Positions 1 through 10,947 of a DNA stretch of 64,000 bases are shown here, piece after piece. The notes beneath the pieces were generated by a model. The model had not been told where the DNA came from. It ran no database searches and saw only the letters and a list, made by a program, of their open reading frames with translations. The DNA lies in assembly GCF_000346465.2 (NCBI RefSeq), contig NC_034009.1, positions 2,571,399 through 2,635,398 of the forward strand, read 5' to 3'. Position 1 is the stretch's first letter, and each line of letters starts with the position of its first letter. Source of the DNA: Prunus persica (taxonomy: Eukaryota; Streptophyta; Magnoliopsida; Rosales; Rosaceae). Position numbers and translations under genes: made by a program.

Positions 1-480
1 TCTTCACTCTTGGATTGATGAGTTCAGATTACTAGTAGTAGGCTACTTAGATTTGGAATAACAGTTCAATTTGTACGAATTGGATACGAATGGCCACCGT
101 ATACGGAATCCATTGAAATTAGGCACCTAATGCATTGAATTTGTTGCTGTTTACCATGTGGTGAAGATAGGCTTTTACCATGTGCTTTTTGCAGAACGCC
201 CCACAAAACAAAACCATGTATCTTTTTCAATTCAAGACACGTGTAAATTTGGGTTTGAACGGTATACAAGACGAAGACCAAAAAGACATAAGGAAACGGA
301 TAAGTTTTCAATCCGATATGTGTTTGTAGACTATATAAAATTGGAACAAAAAACATACACGTTCAAGGTCAGGCAATATAGAAATCACATTCACATATGA
401 AAGAGAAAATTAGTAAAAACAATAATTCTTGCTAAGACCATGTATTAGCTAGTTCATACCTCACTCCCTCCGTATTTTCA
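1..480. other. Spacer, nothing recognised
   Basis: AT-rich sequence with only short open frames on both strands. None of them resembles a known protein, and I see no repeat or RNA gene. It precedes the LINE remnant. Confidence 0.5.
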
Positions 481-485
481 GTCCA

Positions 486-2191
486 AACCTTATCATTAGA
501 TTCTTGATAAAGTCCAGAAAAAGCTCTCTTCCCGGAAGAGTCGCACGCTGTCTATGGCTGACAGAATTACCTTAGTGCAATGTGTTACTTCAGCCATCCC
601 TATTTACACTTTGCAAACTGCTCAATTGCCTATGTCGGTGTGTAACAAGCTTGATCAGTTGAACCGGAATTTTCTTTGGGCCCATACTGATGATAAGGCC
701 AAGGTTCACTTGGTCAATTGGAAGATGGTTTAAGCTGCACCAAGAAGATCATGGTCTTTGGGCTCAAATGTTAGCCAAATATCTCAAGGATTGTGATATT
801 CTTTCTGCCAACGATAACCATGCTTCTTGTACCTTTAGTGCTTGGAGGGGTATCCTTTATGGTGCTCAGATTATTCGTCATGGTACCAAATGGAGGGTGG
901 GTTCTGGTGATAATGTCAGATTTTGGACTGATAATTGGCTTAGTTGTGGGCCTTTGAACCAATATGCTGCAATTAAAGGTTAGTGACTACTCTGCAGATG
1001 ACACCTGGAATGTTAATTGCTTACCGGAGTCTCTGCCTACTCATATTGTGCCCTTGATTCTTTGTGTTCATGTTGGATTTCTATTGAGACTGCATATGGT
1101 ATTTCCTCCATTAATGAGGATCCTTTGATGTGGTCTTGGAGCTTTATTTGGAAACTTCACGTGCCTATTAGGATTAAGACCTTTCTTTGGGTTCTTTGTC
1201 ATAAGAAACTCCTTACCAATTTGCAAAGACAGAAGATGGGGTTTAGTCAAGACACTTCCTGTCTCAGTTAATTGGAAGGATTTTTGGGGGGATGATGAGG
1301 TTCCTAATATTTCTGTGATTGATTTTGATTCTTGGCTACTTAAGAATTTAAAATCTCATAGCACCTTGCATGGTATTCCACGGCCGTTGGTCTATGCAGT
1401 GTATCTTCGGTTTGTGTAATGGCGATGTAAGGTGGTCTTTGAGTAGAATTTCTCGACTCCTGCTATCTCTCGTCGAATAATTATGAATTATGCTATGGAT
1501 TGGTTTACTATCTGTAATCATACTCTTGATCTTGTTGCGAAGCAGCTGGTCCATTTGCATTGGATTGCTTCCAAGTTCGGGATTTTGATGCAGGACGCGT
1601 ATGATCTAAATTTATTAGTTTCCTAACGTATTTGTTAGTTTCCTAGATTCTCTAGTTTCCTAAATAACCACCCCCATATAGTTCTTTAAAATTCATATTT
1701 GAATATTGAGTAAACATTTTCCTAGAACTCTCTGATTTCGTCCATTCGATCTATATTTCGTCTCCTCGATCTCTGATATTCTTCTTTGTTTTACTGTTTC
1801 TGTCCTTTATCTCGTCTTTTCGATCTCTATTTCTTCTTCTCGGTCTCTTATATTCTTCTCTGTGTTATTGTTTACCAAATTGATTGACTTAATTATTTGA
1901 CCTAGGATCTGTAGATATTTTGTTTTCACAAATACCACGAGATGTCCTCACACTCAAAGAGTGTGATTAATCTCCATTCGAAGTTCGGTTTGCCCCTAGC
2001 CATAAAGTGCTTTCAACGAGTTTCAAATCTCTGCCATTGAGGCACCAGATAACTCAGTTAGAGATAGTGATTTGTCAACCGCACAACACCTTATGGCTGT
2101 GCCCTATTTCTTTTGATGATGAATAAAGTCCTCCTCATACTGCCGAGGTTTACTCACCCAAAACCAAAAAAAAAAAAAAAAAAAAAAAAAA
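486..2191 (+). mobile_element. Decayed LINE (non-LTR retrotransposon), 3' half
   Basis: The forward frames give fragments typical of the C-terminal part of plant L1-type ORF2. These include a post-reverse-transcriptase segment (IPIYTLQTAQLP, LNRNFLWAHTD), a segment with WRVGSGDNVRFWTDNW, and the zinc-binding reverse-transcriptase region (WSWSFIWKLHVPIRIKTFLWVL). Stops and frame changes break it throughout, so it is dead. The 3' end reads as RNase H remains (DLSTAQHLMA), then a short AATAAA-containing tail and an A run at 2166-2191, which is the expected poly(A) end. The stretch at about 1605-1925 (TTAGTTTCCTA repeats, CT-rich) does not look like LINE and may be a separate insertion. The poly(A) sits 170 bp before the next gene's start codon. 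Confidence 0.8.
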
Positions 2192-2196
2192 CAGAG

Positions 2197-2230
2197 GCTG
2201 TTGTCAAAAGGATCCGGACAAAGGCATCAC
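2197..2230 (+). pseudogene. Fragment of dioxygenase exon 1 next to the LINE poly(A)
   Basis: These 34 bases closely match positions 2424-2458 in exon 1 of the following gene (the [17 protein letters not shown] stretch), with a one-base gap and a few mismatches. The match begins six bases after the A run. This suggests either that the LINE landed in a tandem paralogue whose rest was lost, or a small local duplication. It is short, so the call is moderate. Confidence 0.5.
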
Positions 2231-2360
2231 CGCCAAACATTATTGAATAGTAAATTGTAAACTGCTGACCAAAACACATTATTGGATTTGAGTAATATTT
2301 AATAAAAGCGTGCATACATTTCTAATGAAGCCTTAACCAAAGTTCCATTTTGATTTCAAA

Positions 2361-4030
2361 ATGTCCCCGAATTCAACAAACCAAGCCCGTCTCCAACAGC
2401 TAAAGGACTTTGACGAATCAAAAGCTGGTGTCAAAGGGATCGTTGACAAAGGCATCACAAAAATCCCATCAATTTTTGTCCGGCCCAAGGAATATTCCGC
2501 CGCCGGGGACCCAAGTTCCAGCCAACCAACCCGAACTCAGTTCAGTATCCCTATCGTGGATCTCGCTGACACTACCGGCCTGCATGATGACGTGGTCGCT
2601 GGAGTCCGGCAGGCAGCGGAGACTGTCGGGTTCTTCCAGGTGATGAACCATGGGATACCCAAGAGAGTGTTGGAGGAGATGTTGGCGGCGGCGCGTGGGT
2701 TTCACGAGCTGCTGACAGAGGTGAAGGCTGAGTACTATAGTAGGGAGCAGATGAGGAAGGTCAAGTTCAGGAGTAACTTTGATTTGTATCAGACAAAGTT
2801 TGCTAGTTGGAGGGACAGTTTGTTTTGTGTCATGGGTCCTGAACCGCTTGATCCTAAAGAATTGCCTGACGTTTGCAGGTATATATGATTCCTCATAATC
2901 CTATATTTTTTTTTTTTTCCTTTTTTGGGTTACTCATAGAATCCTATAGGCTTCATATCTCAGTAATGTACTATGTGTAATGCTAAGAGATAATGAAACA
3001 TTTTTGTTGTTCTAACATGTTATGTTGCTAAATTGACAGTTTTTATTACTTAAGTAACCTGCATACATAGAGAATAGTTCGTGGACCAAACTCTCTAACT
3101 TGTACAAGTAATTATGGTTTCCCCATACATATGTTAAGATAGGGAGCATTGATTTGTGGAAAGTTGAAATTTGGATCTAGGTAAATGGGTGACAAATGAT
3201 TCTCATCCCAGTTGGTGCATGGTTTTTTCTTTTTCTCTGTGTTGATTTAATATGCAGAGACGCAACCATGGAGTACTCAGACTATGTTCACAAATTAGGT
3301 GTCACATTGTTTGAATTGCTATCTGAGGCACTTGGGCTGAAATCTGACCACCTTTTAGGCTTGGATTGTGCAAAGGGGCATGTAATTCTTAGCCACTACT
3401 ATCCGCCATGCCCCGAGCCTGAACTGACTATGGGAACTACCAAACACTCTGATCCTTCTTTTCTCACCATACTACTTCAGGACCAAATTGGTGGCCTCCA
3501 GGTTCTGTATGAAAACCAGTGGGTTGATGTTCCTCCTGTTCCTGGAGCTCTAGTTGTGAACATTGGAGATCTGTTGCAGGCAAGCCCCTTTCTATGTTTC
3601 AGCATGGTTCTGTACTAATGATCCTCTAATTGCTCTGATGTGTATAGTATTTGTTTTTTAGAGAGCCTTTTTCATCTATTTCAGGAAATTCTGTCTTCTA
3701 TAAGATTGTTCTCTTGTGTCCTTTTTACTTTGTGTTGATAAATTGTTCTATTTAATGTTCTTGCAGCTTGTATCCAATGACAGGTTTAAGAGTGTGGAGC
3801 ATCAAGTGCTTGCTAACCATGCAGGACCAAGAGTATCTGTTGCTTGTTTTTTCACCCTGAATTTTTACCCATCAACAAGGTTGTACGGCCCCATAAAGGA
3901 ATTGTTGTCTGAAGATCATCCGCCTCTATACCGGGAAACCTCACTGCAAAACTTCAGTGCTCACTACGACGGAAAAGGGCTTGATGGGAACTCTGCACTA
4001 ACACGTTTCAAGTGGCAGAGGCAACAATGA
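2361..4030 (+). CDS. 2-oxoglutarate/Fe(II)-dependent dioxygenase, ACC-oxidase-homolog type (copy 1)
   Basis: Three exons are supported: 2361-2878, 3258-3579 and 3767-4030. Together they give 1104 bp, 367 aa and a continuous frame. The N-terminal DIOX_N region holds [18 protein letters not shown]. The C-terminal 2OG-Fe(II) domain carries the iron ligands H236, D238 and H292 and the 2OG-binding R302-x-S304 ([10 protein letters not shown]). The length fits the 1-aminocyclopropane-1-carboxylate oxidase homolog family (about 360-370 aa). True ACC oxidases are shorter, about 310-320 aa, and lack this N-terminal extension, so ethylene-forming activity should not be assumed and the substrate is unknown. 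It is expected to be a soluble cytosolic enzyme. Intron 1 is GT-AG. Intron 2 begins with GC (CAG|GCAAGC) instead of GT, while the paralogue downstream has GT at the same place. It is tandem with the gene at 6118. Confidence 0.9.
3580..3766 (+). other. GC-AG intron in dioxygenase copy 1
   Basis: The protein must continue from DLLQ (ending at 3579) to LVSNDRF (starting at 3767) to match the family. The only donor that keeps this join is GC at 3580-3581 in the context CAG|GCAAGC, the usual context for GC donors. The acceptor AG is at 3765-3766. Confidence 0.8.
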
Positions 4031-4287
4031 AATAAGTCACCTGTGCTGTAGATAAGTGGCTGTGAACATATGTTAAGAGTTCCTTCAAGTGGCAAAGGTC
4101 ACAATGAAATAAGGCAAATATACCATATGCTTAAACTTTGCATTATGTTACAAACAAACCACATATGTTTGATAATGCAGTGCCCCTCTATTGATGCTTG
4201 TAGTTTATAAAGGCTGAAGCAGATTTGATTGCACAAATGGATCACCATTTTAATCTTTTGCACAACTTTGCTCACTCTAGTCTGTGG

Positions 4288-4289
<2 letters not shown>

Positions 4290-4334
<45 letters not shown>
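4290..4334. repeat. (CT)n microsatellite
   Basis: About 22 uninterrupted CT units roughly 260 bp after the stop codon of dioxygenase copy 1. It may lie within or just past that gene's 3' untranslated region. Confidence 0.95.
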
Positions 4335-4338
<4 letters not shown>

Positions 4339-4612
4339 CTTCTTCTTCATCTGTAAAACACCCCTTTTCTGCAACTCCCTTTTGGTTCAGGGGCTTCCCT
4401 GGAACTAACCCCTTCGGCTAATAAACCGGGTGTGTCTCTCCCCCGTCGAGTTGTAGAGAGGATTCCCCCCCAATTTTTGCTGGGCTTTTGACTTTCTTGC
4501 CTCTTGGCAAGTTTTTGTCTCACCCCTAGGTTTTTCAGGGCTACTTCTTAGCCTTTTTGGGCTGATCTTGGCTAGATATAATGTGATCTCCCACTTTTGG
4601 CCCCCTGTGGTT

Positions 4613-4712
4613 NNNNNNNNNNNNNNNNNNNNNNNNNNNNNNNNNNNNNNNNNNNNNNNNNNNNNNNNNNNNNNNNNNNNNNNNNNNNNNNNNNNNNNNN
4701 NNNNNNNNNNNN
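4613..4712. other. Assembly gap (100 N)
   Basis: Exactly 100 N, the conventional size for a gap of unknown length. The true sequence could be shorter or much longer. Confidence 0.99.
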
Positions 4713-4876
4713 TGAATTTTTGGGCTTTGAGTGTAGATCTCCTTTGATCTGTCTTCTGTGGAGGTGGAGTTGAAGCCTGTGGTGGGATCTACTATCTTAT
4801 GGTGGTGTGGGATCGTGTATGGTGTTAGAGATGCTATGACTTTTATCTAAAGGTCAAGGTGGAATTTGAGTGGTAA

Positions 4877-5209
4877 GAGCATCCACAATGGGAGGGTGTA
4901 TAGGGGGTGTATGTTAAATATACACCCCTTGTTACTAGAATCATCTCCAATAAGGAGATGTAAAGGATTATAAACATACATCACCACTATGGAGATATAA
5001 AATAAAATGTACATTTGTATCTATTTTTACATCCTTTGCAGGCAGGACCCACCCGAGAAAAGAGAGGAAAAATGAAGAAAAGTTTGCATCTATTTATACA
5101 TATTTAGATTTACATCGTTTCCTATTGGAACAAAAAACGTATTTACATCCTCCGGCAGTGTAAAGGGAATGTACACCTCCGAAAATACACCCCCCCATTG
5201 TGGATGCTC
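4877..5209. mobile_element. Tourist-like MITE (PIF/Harbinger type), 333 bp
   Basis: The left end is GAGCATCCACAATGGGAGG and the right end is the reverse complement of GAGCATCCACAATGGGGGG. Both sides are flanked by a TAA target-site duplication (4874-4876 and 5210-5212). The interior is also partly self-complementary around TACACCCC. There is no coding sequence. The 3-bp TAA duplication and the GAGCATC terminus point to PIF/Harbinger transposase as the mobilising enzyme. Confidence 0.85.
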
Positions 5210-5516
5210 TAAATGCTCTTTCACTTTATGGTGTTTTCATATCCGGAATGGACGAGAGTTGGTTCTCTGACATGATCTCTCAGTACTGATTGCAGAGTTC
5301 CCATTGATCCTGTCATCTTCCTCTCTGAGTAAGCTTGGTTTAAAATGTCAGTGGAGTTTTGCTCACTGTTCTTGCTTTAAATGTATTGTCTTGCTTAATT
5401 GTTTGGTTTATTGTTTGCAAGAACCCTCCTCTGGGCAGTGTTCTTCATGTACATTTTGTAATTGCCTCTATTATGAATGGATCTGGTTATTTCTCAACAA
5501 ATAAAATAAAATAATT

Positions 5517-6117
5517 TGAATCATTCAAATGATTTAAATATCATCCCAGACGTAAGCCATGAGATAATCGAACATGCTTCCATTGACTGCCGATAGATTT
5601 GCTTCACCTTTTCTCTCAAGATTACGTAGTTTTTCCTTTCCTTCAAATCTTAAGAAACCATTTTGACCAGACTAGAATATTGTTATTAGTAGCTTTGACC
5701 ATCTTCAGGTCCAGCATTTGCACATCATCGCAATTTTTTCGTATAGACTACAATACAAGACAGGGAAAAGAGAAAGGAAAATGACAAGTTTACAGATATC
5801 TTCTTTATTGGTTGGTTGCCTCATTGAGAGCCAAAAAAACCTTACTTGTGAAGGAATAGTAAAATAGTATTATTTTCGAGAGTTTCTCCCCATTAAAGAG
5901 AGATAGAGAGCAGAGAGGCTGGTGGGTTGTGTAGTTGGTTGTAAATCCCAAAGACAAAAACACAAAAAATTAAAATTAAAAAAAAATCAGACTTTGTGGG
6001 CCAAATTGCCTTAGCAATTGGCCTAAGCCACCTCAAGAGAGATGAAAGTACGACCATATTTTGTAACTTAATCTGAAAGATCAACACTTCATCAAGTTTT
6101 CTTGTATTGAGCAGATC
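5517..6117. other. Spacer and promoter region of dioxygenase copy 2
   Basis: AT-rich sequence with GA-rich tracts at about 5899-5920. No clear TATA box or other element was recognised. Confidence 0.4.
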
Positions 6118-7736
6118 ATGGATACCTCAGTTCTTGGCCGCAGAACATCATCACATGATGAAAACCAGTCTAAATACGACCGAGCAAAAGAGCTAAAAGC
6201 TTTTGATGACACAAAGGCTGGTGTGAAAGGCCTAGTTGATGCCGGCACACTTCATGTACCCAAGATATTCATAGGGCCACCCAACGAGCTCGCTCACTTC
6301 CCCACATGTCACCAACCCAACCTGCAAGTTCCTGTCATTGATCTCCAAGGCATCAACGGTGATCTCCACAAGCAGATTGTAGATGAAGTTAGGGCCGCGT
6401 CCGAAACATGGGGCTTTTTCCAAGTGGTCAACCATGAAGTCCCATTGACTGTGTTGGAAAATATGATCCAAGGAGTGCGCAAGTTTCATGAGCAGGATCT
6501 TGATGTGAAGAAAGAGTTCTATTCCCGTGATCGAGAAACAACTGTCAGATTCAATAGCAATTTTGATCTGTACAAATCAAAAGCAGCTAATTGGAGGGAC
6601 ACTCTGGCTTTTGCAAGGGCTGTTGTTGATCAGGACCCCAAACAACTCCCTTCAGTTTGTAGGTATTTGCTCAGAATCCCTTTCAATTTCATTACTTGTG
6701 TTCTTGATTTTGTTGTATTATTTTTTAAGTTATTGGTGGTCTAATTTAGACTGATTAACTTGGTGATTTTTACTGATTGGCTTGTCCCCCAATAATTAAA
6801 ATTTGCTCCTTCTGGGAACTGTGTTCATATGTGTTCTCACATCACAAATGTATTCTACCATTTCAACTGTAATGTTTCTTTGGAACCAATGGGTCTAGCC
6901 CATTAGAGACCCATTGGAAATTAAAGGATCTTGACTTGCAGACGAGTGGCCTCATGTTCAAACCCATACGGTACCTTAGTAGGGCTTGTTTGAGAAATTT
7001 CCTTCTCCTTGTAGTTTATTAAAAAAAAGAAACCCCAACTTTTCAGATACTTTTTACCCATTTGTTCACTCCAAAATGCAGAGATGCAGTAATTGAATAC
7101 ACAAAGCATGTCAAAAGTTTGGGAGACCAACTCTTCGGATTGTTATCAGAGGCTCTTGGTCTCAAGCCTGACCACCTAAGGGAATTAGAATGTTCTAAAG
7201 ATTATTCCTTTGTGTGCCACTACTATCCAGCATGCCCAGAACCAGAACTTACTCTGGGAAGTAGCAAGCACTCAGATCCTTCTTTCCTCACAATTCTTCT
7301 TCAAGACCAAATTGGTGGCCTCCAAGTTCTTCATGACAATCAATGGGTTAATGTTCACCCTATTTCAGGTGGCTTAGTAGTAAATATTGCTGACTTTCTT
7401 CAGGTTTGTTTACCCAATGCTAAGCACATTTCATTTTTCTGCTATTCACCAATTTTTCTAAGGCTTCCTAAATTTGTCCAGGCTATATCTAATGACAAGC
7501 TTCAGAGTGTTCAACATAGAGTGCTTGCAAACCGGGCCGGTCCAAGAGTTTCCATAGCTTGCTTTTTCACAGGACAGAGAACTGGAGCACTTGCCAAGTC
7601 CTATGGTCCAATCAAAGAGCTTATATCAGAAGAGAACCCTCCTCTGTATAGACATTTCTTGATAAGTGAATATTATGGCAAGTTCTTTTCTCAGGGGCTT
7701 GATGAGAAGTCTGGTCTTGACCATTTCAGGCTTTGA
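6118..7736 (+). CDS. 2-oxoglutarate/Fe(II)-dependent dioxygenase, ACC-oxidase-homolog type (copy 2)
   Basis: The exons are 6118-6662, 7082-7403 and 7482-7736: 1122 bp, 373 aa. Intron positions and phases are the same as in copy 1, and exon 2 is exactly 322 bp in both. The N-terminal region has the [21 protein letters not shown] motif typical of these homologs. The iron ligands are H245, D247 and H301, with R311-x-S313 for 2OG. A divergent detail is SVQH where copy 1 has SVEH. All introns are GT-AG. Intron 2 is only 78 nt, has no stop and keeps the frame, so its retention would simply add 26 residues next to the active-site strand. Intron 1 contains a SINE-like sequence. The substrate is unknown; this is a tandem duplicate of copy 1 with the same orientation. 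Confidence 0.92.
6890..7035 (+). mobile_element. Possible tRNA-derived SINE in intron 1
   Basis: It contains CTTGACTTGCAGACGAGTGG followed by a B-box-like CATGTTCAAACCC, and it ends in a T/A-rich tail near 7020-7031. A similar string occurs at about 41360-41400. I infer a SINE family; the ends are uncertain. Confidence 0.3.
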
Positions 7737-8394
7737 AGCCAACAATTTCCACTGGTTGACACTTTCAAAATGTAATAGTTATGGCTGAATTATGTTGTCT
7801 GATTACCACATTGTGAAGTTTCATGTACAACAAACAGTGATTGCTTTGTTAAAATAATTTCTGCCTAACTTCATTTCTTTTCCTTTTGTTAAAGTCTACA
7901 GCAGCTACAGATCCTCCTACATTGCCAAAAATTAAAGCTGTCACTTTTGTGGATTTTAGTGCTTGGTTTCTTTCTGTTCTTAGGTCTATGACAAATTTAT
8001 TTTTCAGCTCATTGTAGTGGTGGACAAGGAAATAATAATGACAACGTACGGGCCCTAATCTAAATAAGGAAATAATGGCAACTATTTGTTCAATCTCGGT
8101 TGATGAAACAAAATAACTGAGAAATTTTGGCTTGCCAAAGCATTTTTATGATTATGTAGAACTTTTTTCTTTTTTAATGCAAACGATGGTCTAAACTACA
8201 AGGGGAGGAGATTTATCACACACACTATCAAAGTGTTATGAGAGTTCAAATATGAAACTACTAATCTACAAGTCAAGAAAATTCCATTTTTCATTGAACT
8301 AAACCCATTTTTCAAGGAAGTATTGCAACATTGGGGATTTCTTCATATACTCTGGAATCACTTTCCTCCAAATTATAAGTGTTAAACTAAGAAT

Positions 8395-8490
8395 TCCTCG
8401 GCATTGTCTTCAATGGATGTCACCATCCAGAGCTCTATATAACGGTCCAATCAAGGAACTGCACAGTTTGAAAAATGCTACTTTCATTCA
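8395..8490 (+). pseudogene. Fragment of a third dioxygenase copy (exon 3 remains)
   Basis: One frame reads PSRALYNGPIKELHSLKN, which matches the [16 protein letters not shown] stretch near the end of dioxygenase copy 1 apart from an inserted codon. Just upstream, at about 8325-8350, AACATTGGGGATTT resembles the NIGDLL-coding end of exon 2. The rest is lost, so this is a relic of an additional tandem copy. Confidence 0.55.
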
Positions 8491-8881
8491 ACCAATATCA
8501 ACTATTATTTCACCAAATAATATTCACTGATTCTTTTGTTATTTTTTTTTCTTTCTAATCACGGATAAATATATGTATCCCTATATAACCGAAAATGACT
8601 AAAGATGCGTATTTTAAGGTCCAATGGACCTCCAAAAAGTCACGCTCGACGTTAGCCGAAGCCAAATCGACCCATGTTACTAGAGGATTAGGCTTGGGCC
8701 GAATTCTTGTGACCAGGTCCCATCGCGACCCTATCCATCATTTCTGATTTTAAAATTTGTCTTTTTTAACTTTTGTAATCAGTTTTTTTACACACAAGCA
8801 ATATTGGGAGAAGAAGTTTCGAATATGAGACCTTTAATGTATAAGTAATTGCTCTTAAGTACTTAAATTACAAACCTTTTA

Positions 8882-9319
8882 GAGCACTTCCAGAGATAAG
8901 GGTTGCCCAGGCAAAAGCCCTCTGGCTTCCCAAAACCCATCCTAGAGGTGCAAACCTGCCCGGGCAAATGTGGGCTGTACCTAAGCCTATGCAAGTTGAT
9001 CTCATGCTGAAGTCATAATGATGTCAGCAACCAATTAAAATACCCAAAAAATTGAAAAAAAGAAGAAAGAAAAAAACTAAAAATTTCATAATTTTTTTTT
9101 AATTATAAATACCTAGCCATATTTTTCACTTCCCACACCAAAACTTCGTACAAATTCCTCTCTTCATATCTCATGTGAATAATGATTGTCCTTGAGTTGT
9201 CATTGCAATGGATGGAAATGCATAAATAAAAAAATTGTTAGGGTTGTCACTATTTACATGAACAATAACTGCCCTTGTCTCTCCTTATCTTTTTTTATGA
9301 CAAATGAGTAAAAGTGCTC
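8882..9319 (+). mobile_element. Non-autonomous PIF/Harbinger element, 438 bp, same family as 12308-16402
   Basis: The termini are GAGCACTTCCAG on the left and, read inward from the right, GAGCACTTTTACTC. They are flanked by TTA duplications (8879-8881 and 9320-9322). The left interior keeps the GCCCGGGCA-rich end and the TATAAATACCTAGCCAT plus CTTCCCACACC leader also found near 12735-12790 in the larger element. It therefore looks like an internal-deletion derivative. No transposase sequence remains. Confidence 0.8.
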
Positions 9320-10024
9320 TTATCATTTTTGGAATATGTTGACGTAAATAAATTTCTTGAGAGAAAAAAAATGATAATATCCAAATAGGCTGGAACGCCA
9401 AGGATGCTAATAATAGGCAGGTCCAATTGCTCTCCACGTCCATTAGGTGGGTCTGAACTCTAAACAGGGTCTACTCATTATATTTGCTCCGCTGATCCGT
9501 TGACTGATTTGAGATGCCACGGGTTGGGTCGAATGGTCCGACGGCATCATGCGGGGATTAATTATACGCGCCTAGTGGCGCGTAGGGAGGAAGAAAACAG
9601 TTGATTATTCATTTCATGTTATGGGTGAAGCATGCCAGATTTGCCCACGCTATTTGACTGCAGGCATGTTGGTTGAGAGAGAGAGAGAGCTTTAGAATCC
9701 CAGTTTTGGTTTGGCTGATGTTATCTTGATTAATTAAGCTTCGCAACTCTCTCTCGCTCCCTCTCTCTCTCTCTTAAATTGCAGTCCAAGTTCTCTTCTT
9801 TTCACAATAATCAAATTTCCCAGTTGTATACCAAGTCTTCTCTGGGTTAACTGATTTTTGGGTCTTCTGTGTACTTTTATTCTGAAAGCAATAGTAGGTT
9901 GGTGAGGTTTGTGATTTTTAGTTTGTGGGTGATGTGGTTTGCGTTTCAATGTTAAGGAAAGATGGGTGCTTTCTCTGACCCATTAAGAATCTGATACTTT
10001 TTTGGGTTTTGAGAGAACAAGGAA
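9320..10024 (+). promoter_or_regulatory. Upstream region of the CASP-like gene
   Basis: It contains GA and CT tracts (9675-9690 and 9747-9774), which are common in plant 5' untranslated leaders. A 20-bp perfect hairpin, TACGCGCC-TAGT-GGCGCGTA, lies at 9565-9584. No unambiguous TATA box was found. Confidence 0.4.
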
Positions 10025-10947
10025 ATGAAGGATTTTCCTGGGACGCCTGGGACTTTGACAGGGCTTCTTCTCAGGATTTCCCAATGCGTCTTTGCTGCTG
10101 GGTCTATTGCTTCCATGGCTACCACTGCCAGCTTCTTCAATTTCACAGCTTTCTGGTATTGCTTTCCTTTCCCAACTCACTGATTTGTTTCCAATATTTT
10201 GATTACAGAAGGAAGAATAGATGGGATTGAAACACTCTTGATTCTTGAAATTTTCCTAAATAAAATGTAAGCAGAAGGAATTTAGAAGTTCCTCTGCATC
10301 ACTAGAGAACCAAAACTTGAATACAAATTAGAATTAGATGTACCAAATGTTCTGGGCAGTGTTCTTCTTTGGCCTTGTTTTGTTAGTTATTATCAGCTCA
10401 GTTTTGTGTAACCTGATTCTGTAGGCTTATGGGACAGATTTCAGCATCTCTTGATGCACATGCCATTTCTTGTCCTGAAAAAAATTTGTAATATTTGTTT
10501 TAAGGCAATGCTCATTTTGCAGCTACCTGATTGCTTCAATGGGTCTGCAAGTCATCTGGAGTTTAGTGCTGGCATTTCTAGATGCATATTCCTTAGTGAA
10601 AAAGAAGGTCCTCCACAACCCTGTATTGGTTAGCCTCTTTGTAGTTGGAGACTGGGTCAGACTCTACAAATTCTTGACTTCCTTACATGAAAATCTTGTG
10701 TGTCCATATAATGCTTGTCATTTAACAGCTTACTCTTTTCCTTTTCCAACAGGTTACAGCAACACTGTCTCTTGCAGCAGCTTCTGCCTCAGCTGGCATA
10801 ACTGTGTTGTACTTTAGTGACTTGAGCCACTGCAATTTTGGGGAGGAATGTCAAAAATACCAGATGGCAGTTGCATTGGCGTACCTGAGCTGGGTAACAA
10901 TTGCAATTTCTTCTCTAATTATGCTCTGGCTATTGGCAGCATGTTAG
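10025..10947 (+). CDS. CASPL5B: CASP-like membrane protein (CASPL5B type)
   Basis: Three exons, 10025-10155, 10523-10655 and 10753-10947, give 459 bp and 152 aa with a continuous frame and GT-AG introns. The protein starts [19 protein letters not shown] and has four hydrophobic segments (roughly residues 16-38, 44-64, 82-102 and 128-150), as expected for the UPF0497/DUF588 family related to Casparian strip membrane proteins. A basic residue in the first segment (R17) fits the conserved arginine of CASP proteins. CASPs organise lignin-modifying enzymes at plasma-membrane domains. The function of the CASPL5 group is largely unknown, so a scaffold role at the membrane is inference. The start codon was chosen because it gives the conserved family N-terminus. 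Confidence 0.9.

Larger units (their letters stand above)
4375..5516 (+). mobile_element. Probable degenerate LINE-like sequence, interrupted by a gap and a MITE
   Basis: The end of this block (about 5400-5516) looks like a plant LINE 3' tail: TTGTAATTGCCT, a stop-rich segment, then AAATAAAATAAAATAA. The rest has no readable domain and is split by the 100-N gap and by the MITE at 4877-5209. I infer a retroposon from the tail alone. Confidence 0.3.

Noticed and set aside
4099..4374. A 91-codon minus-strand frame with an Arg-Glu repeat
   Set aside because: It is only the (CT)n microsatellite read as protein.
5304..5504. A 66-codon plus-strand frame
   Set aside because: It lies in retroposon-tail-like sequence and has no family resemblance.
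7062..7736. A single 224-codon frame in dioxygenase copy 2 that could be read as one exon
   Set aside because: It runs through the in-frame 78-nt intron and past the exon 2 acceptor; comparison with copy 1 gives the proper exons.
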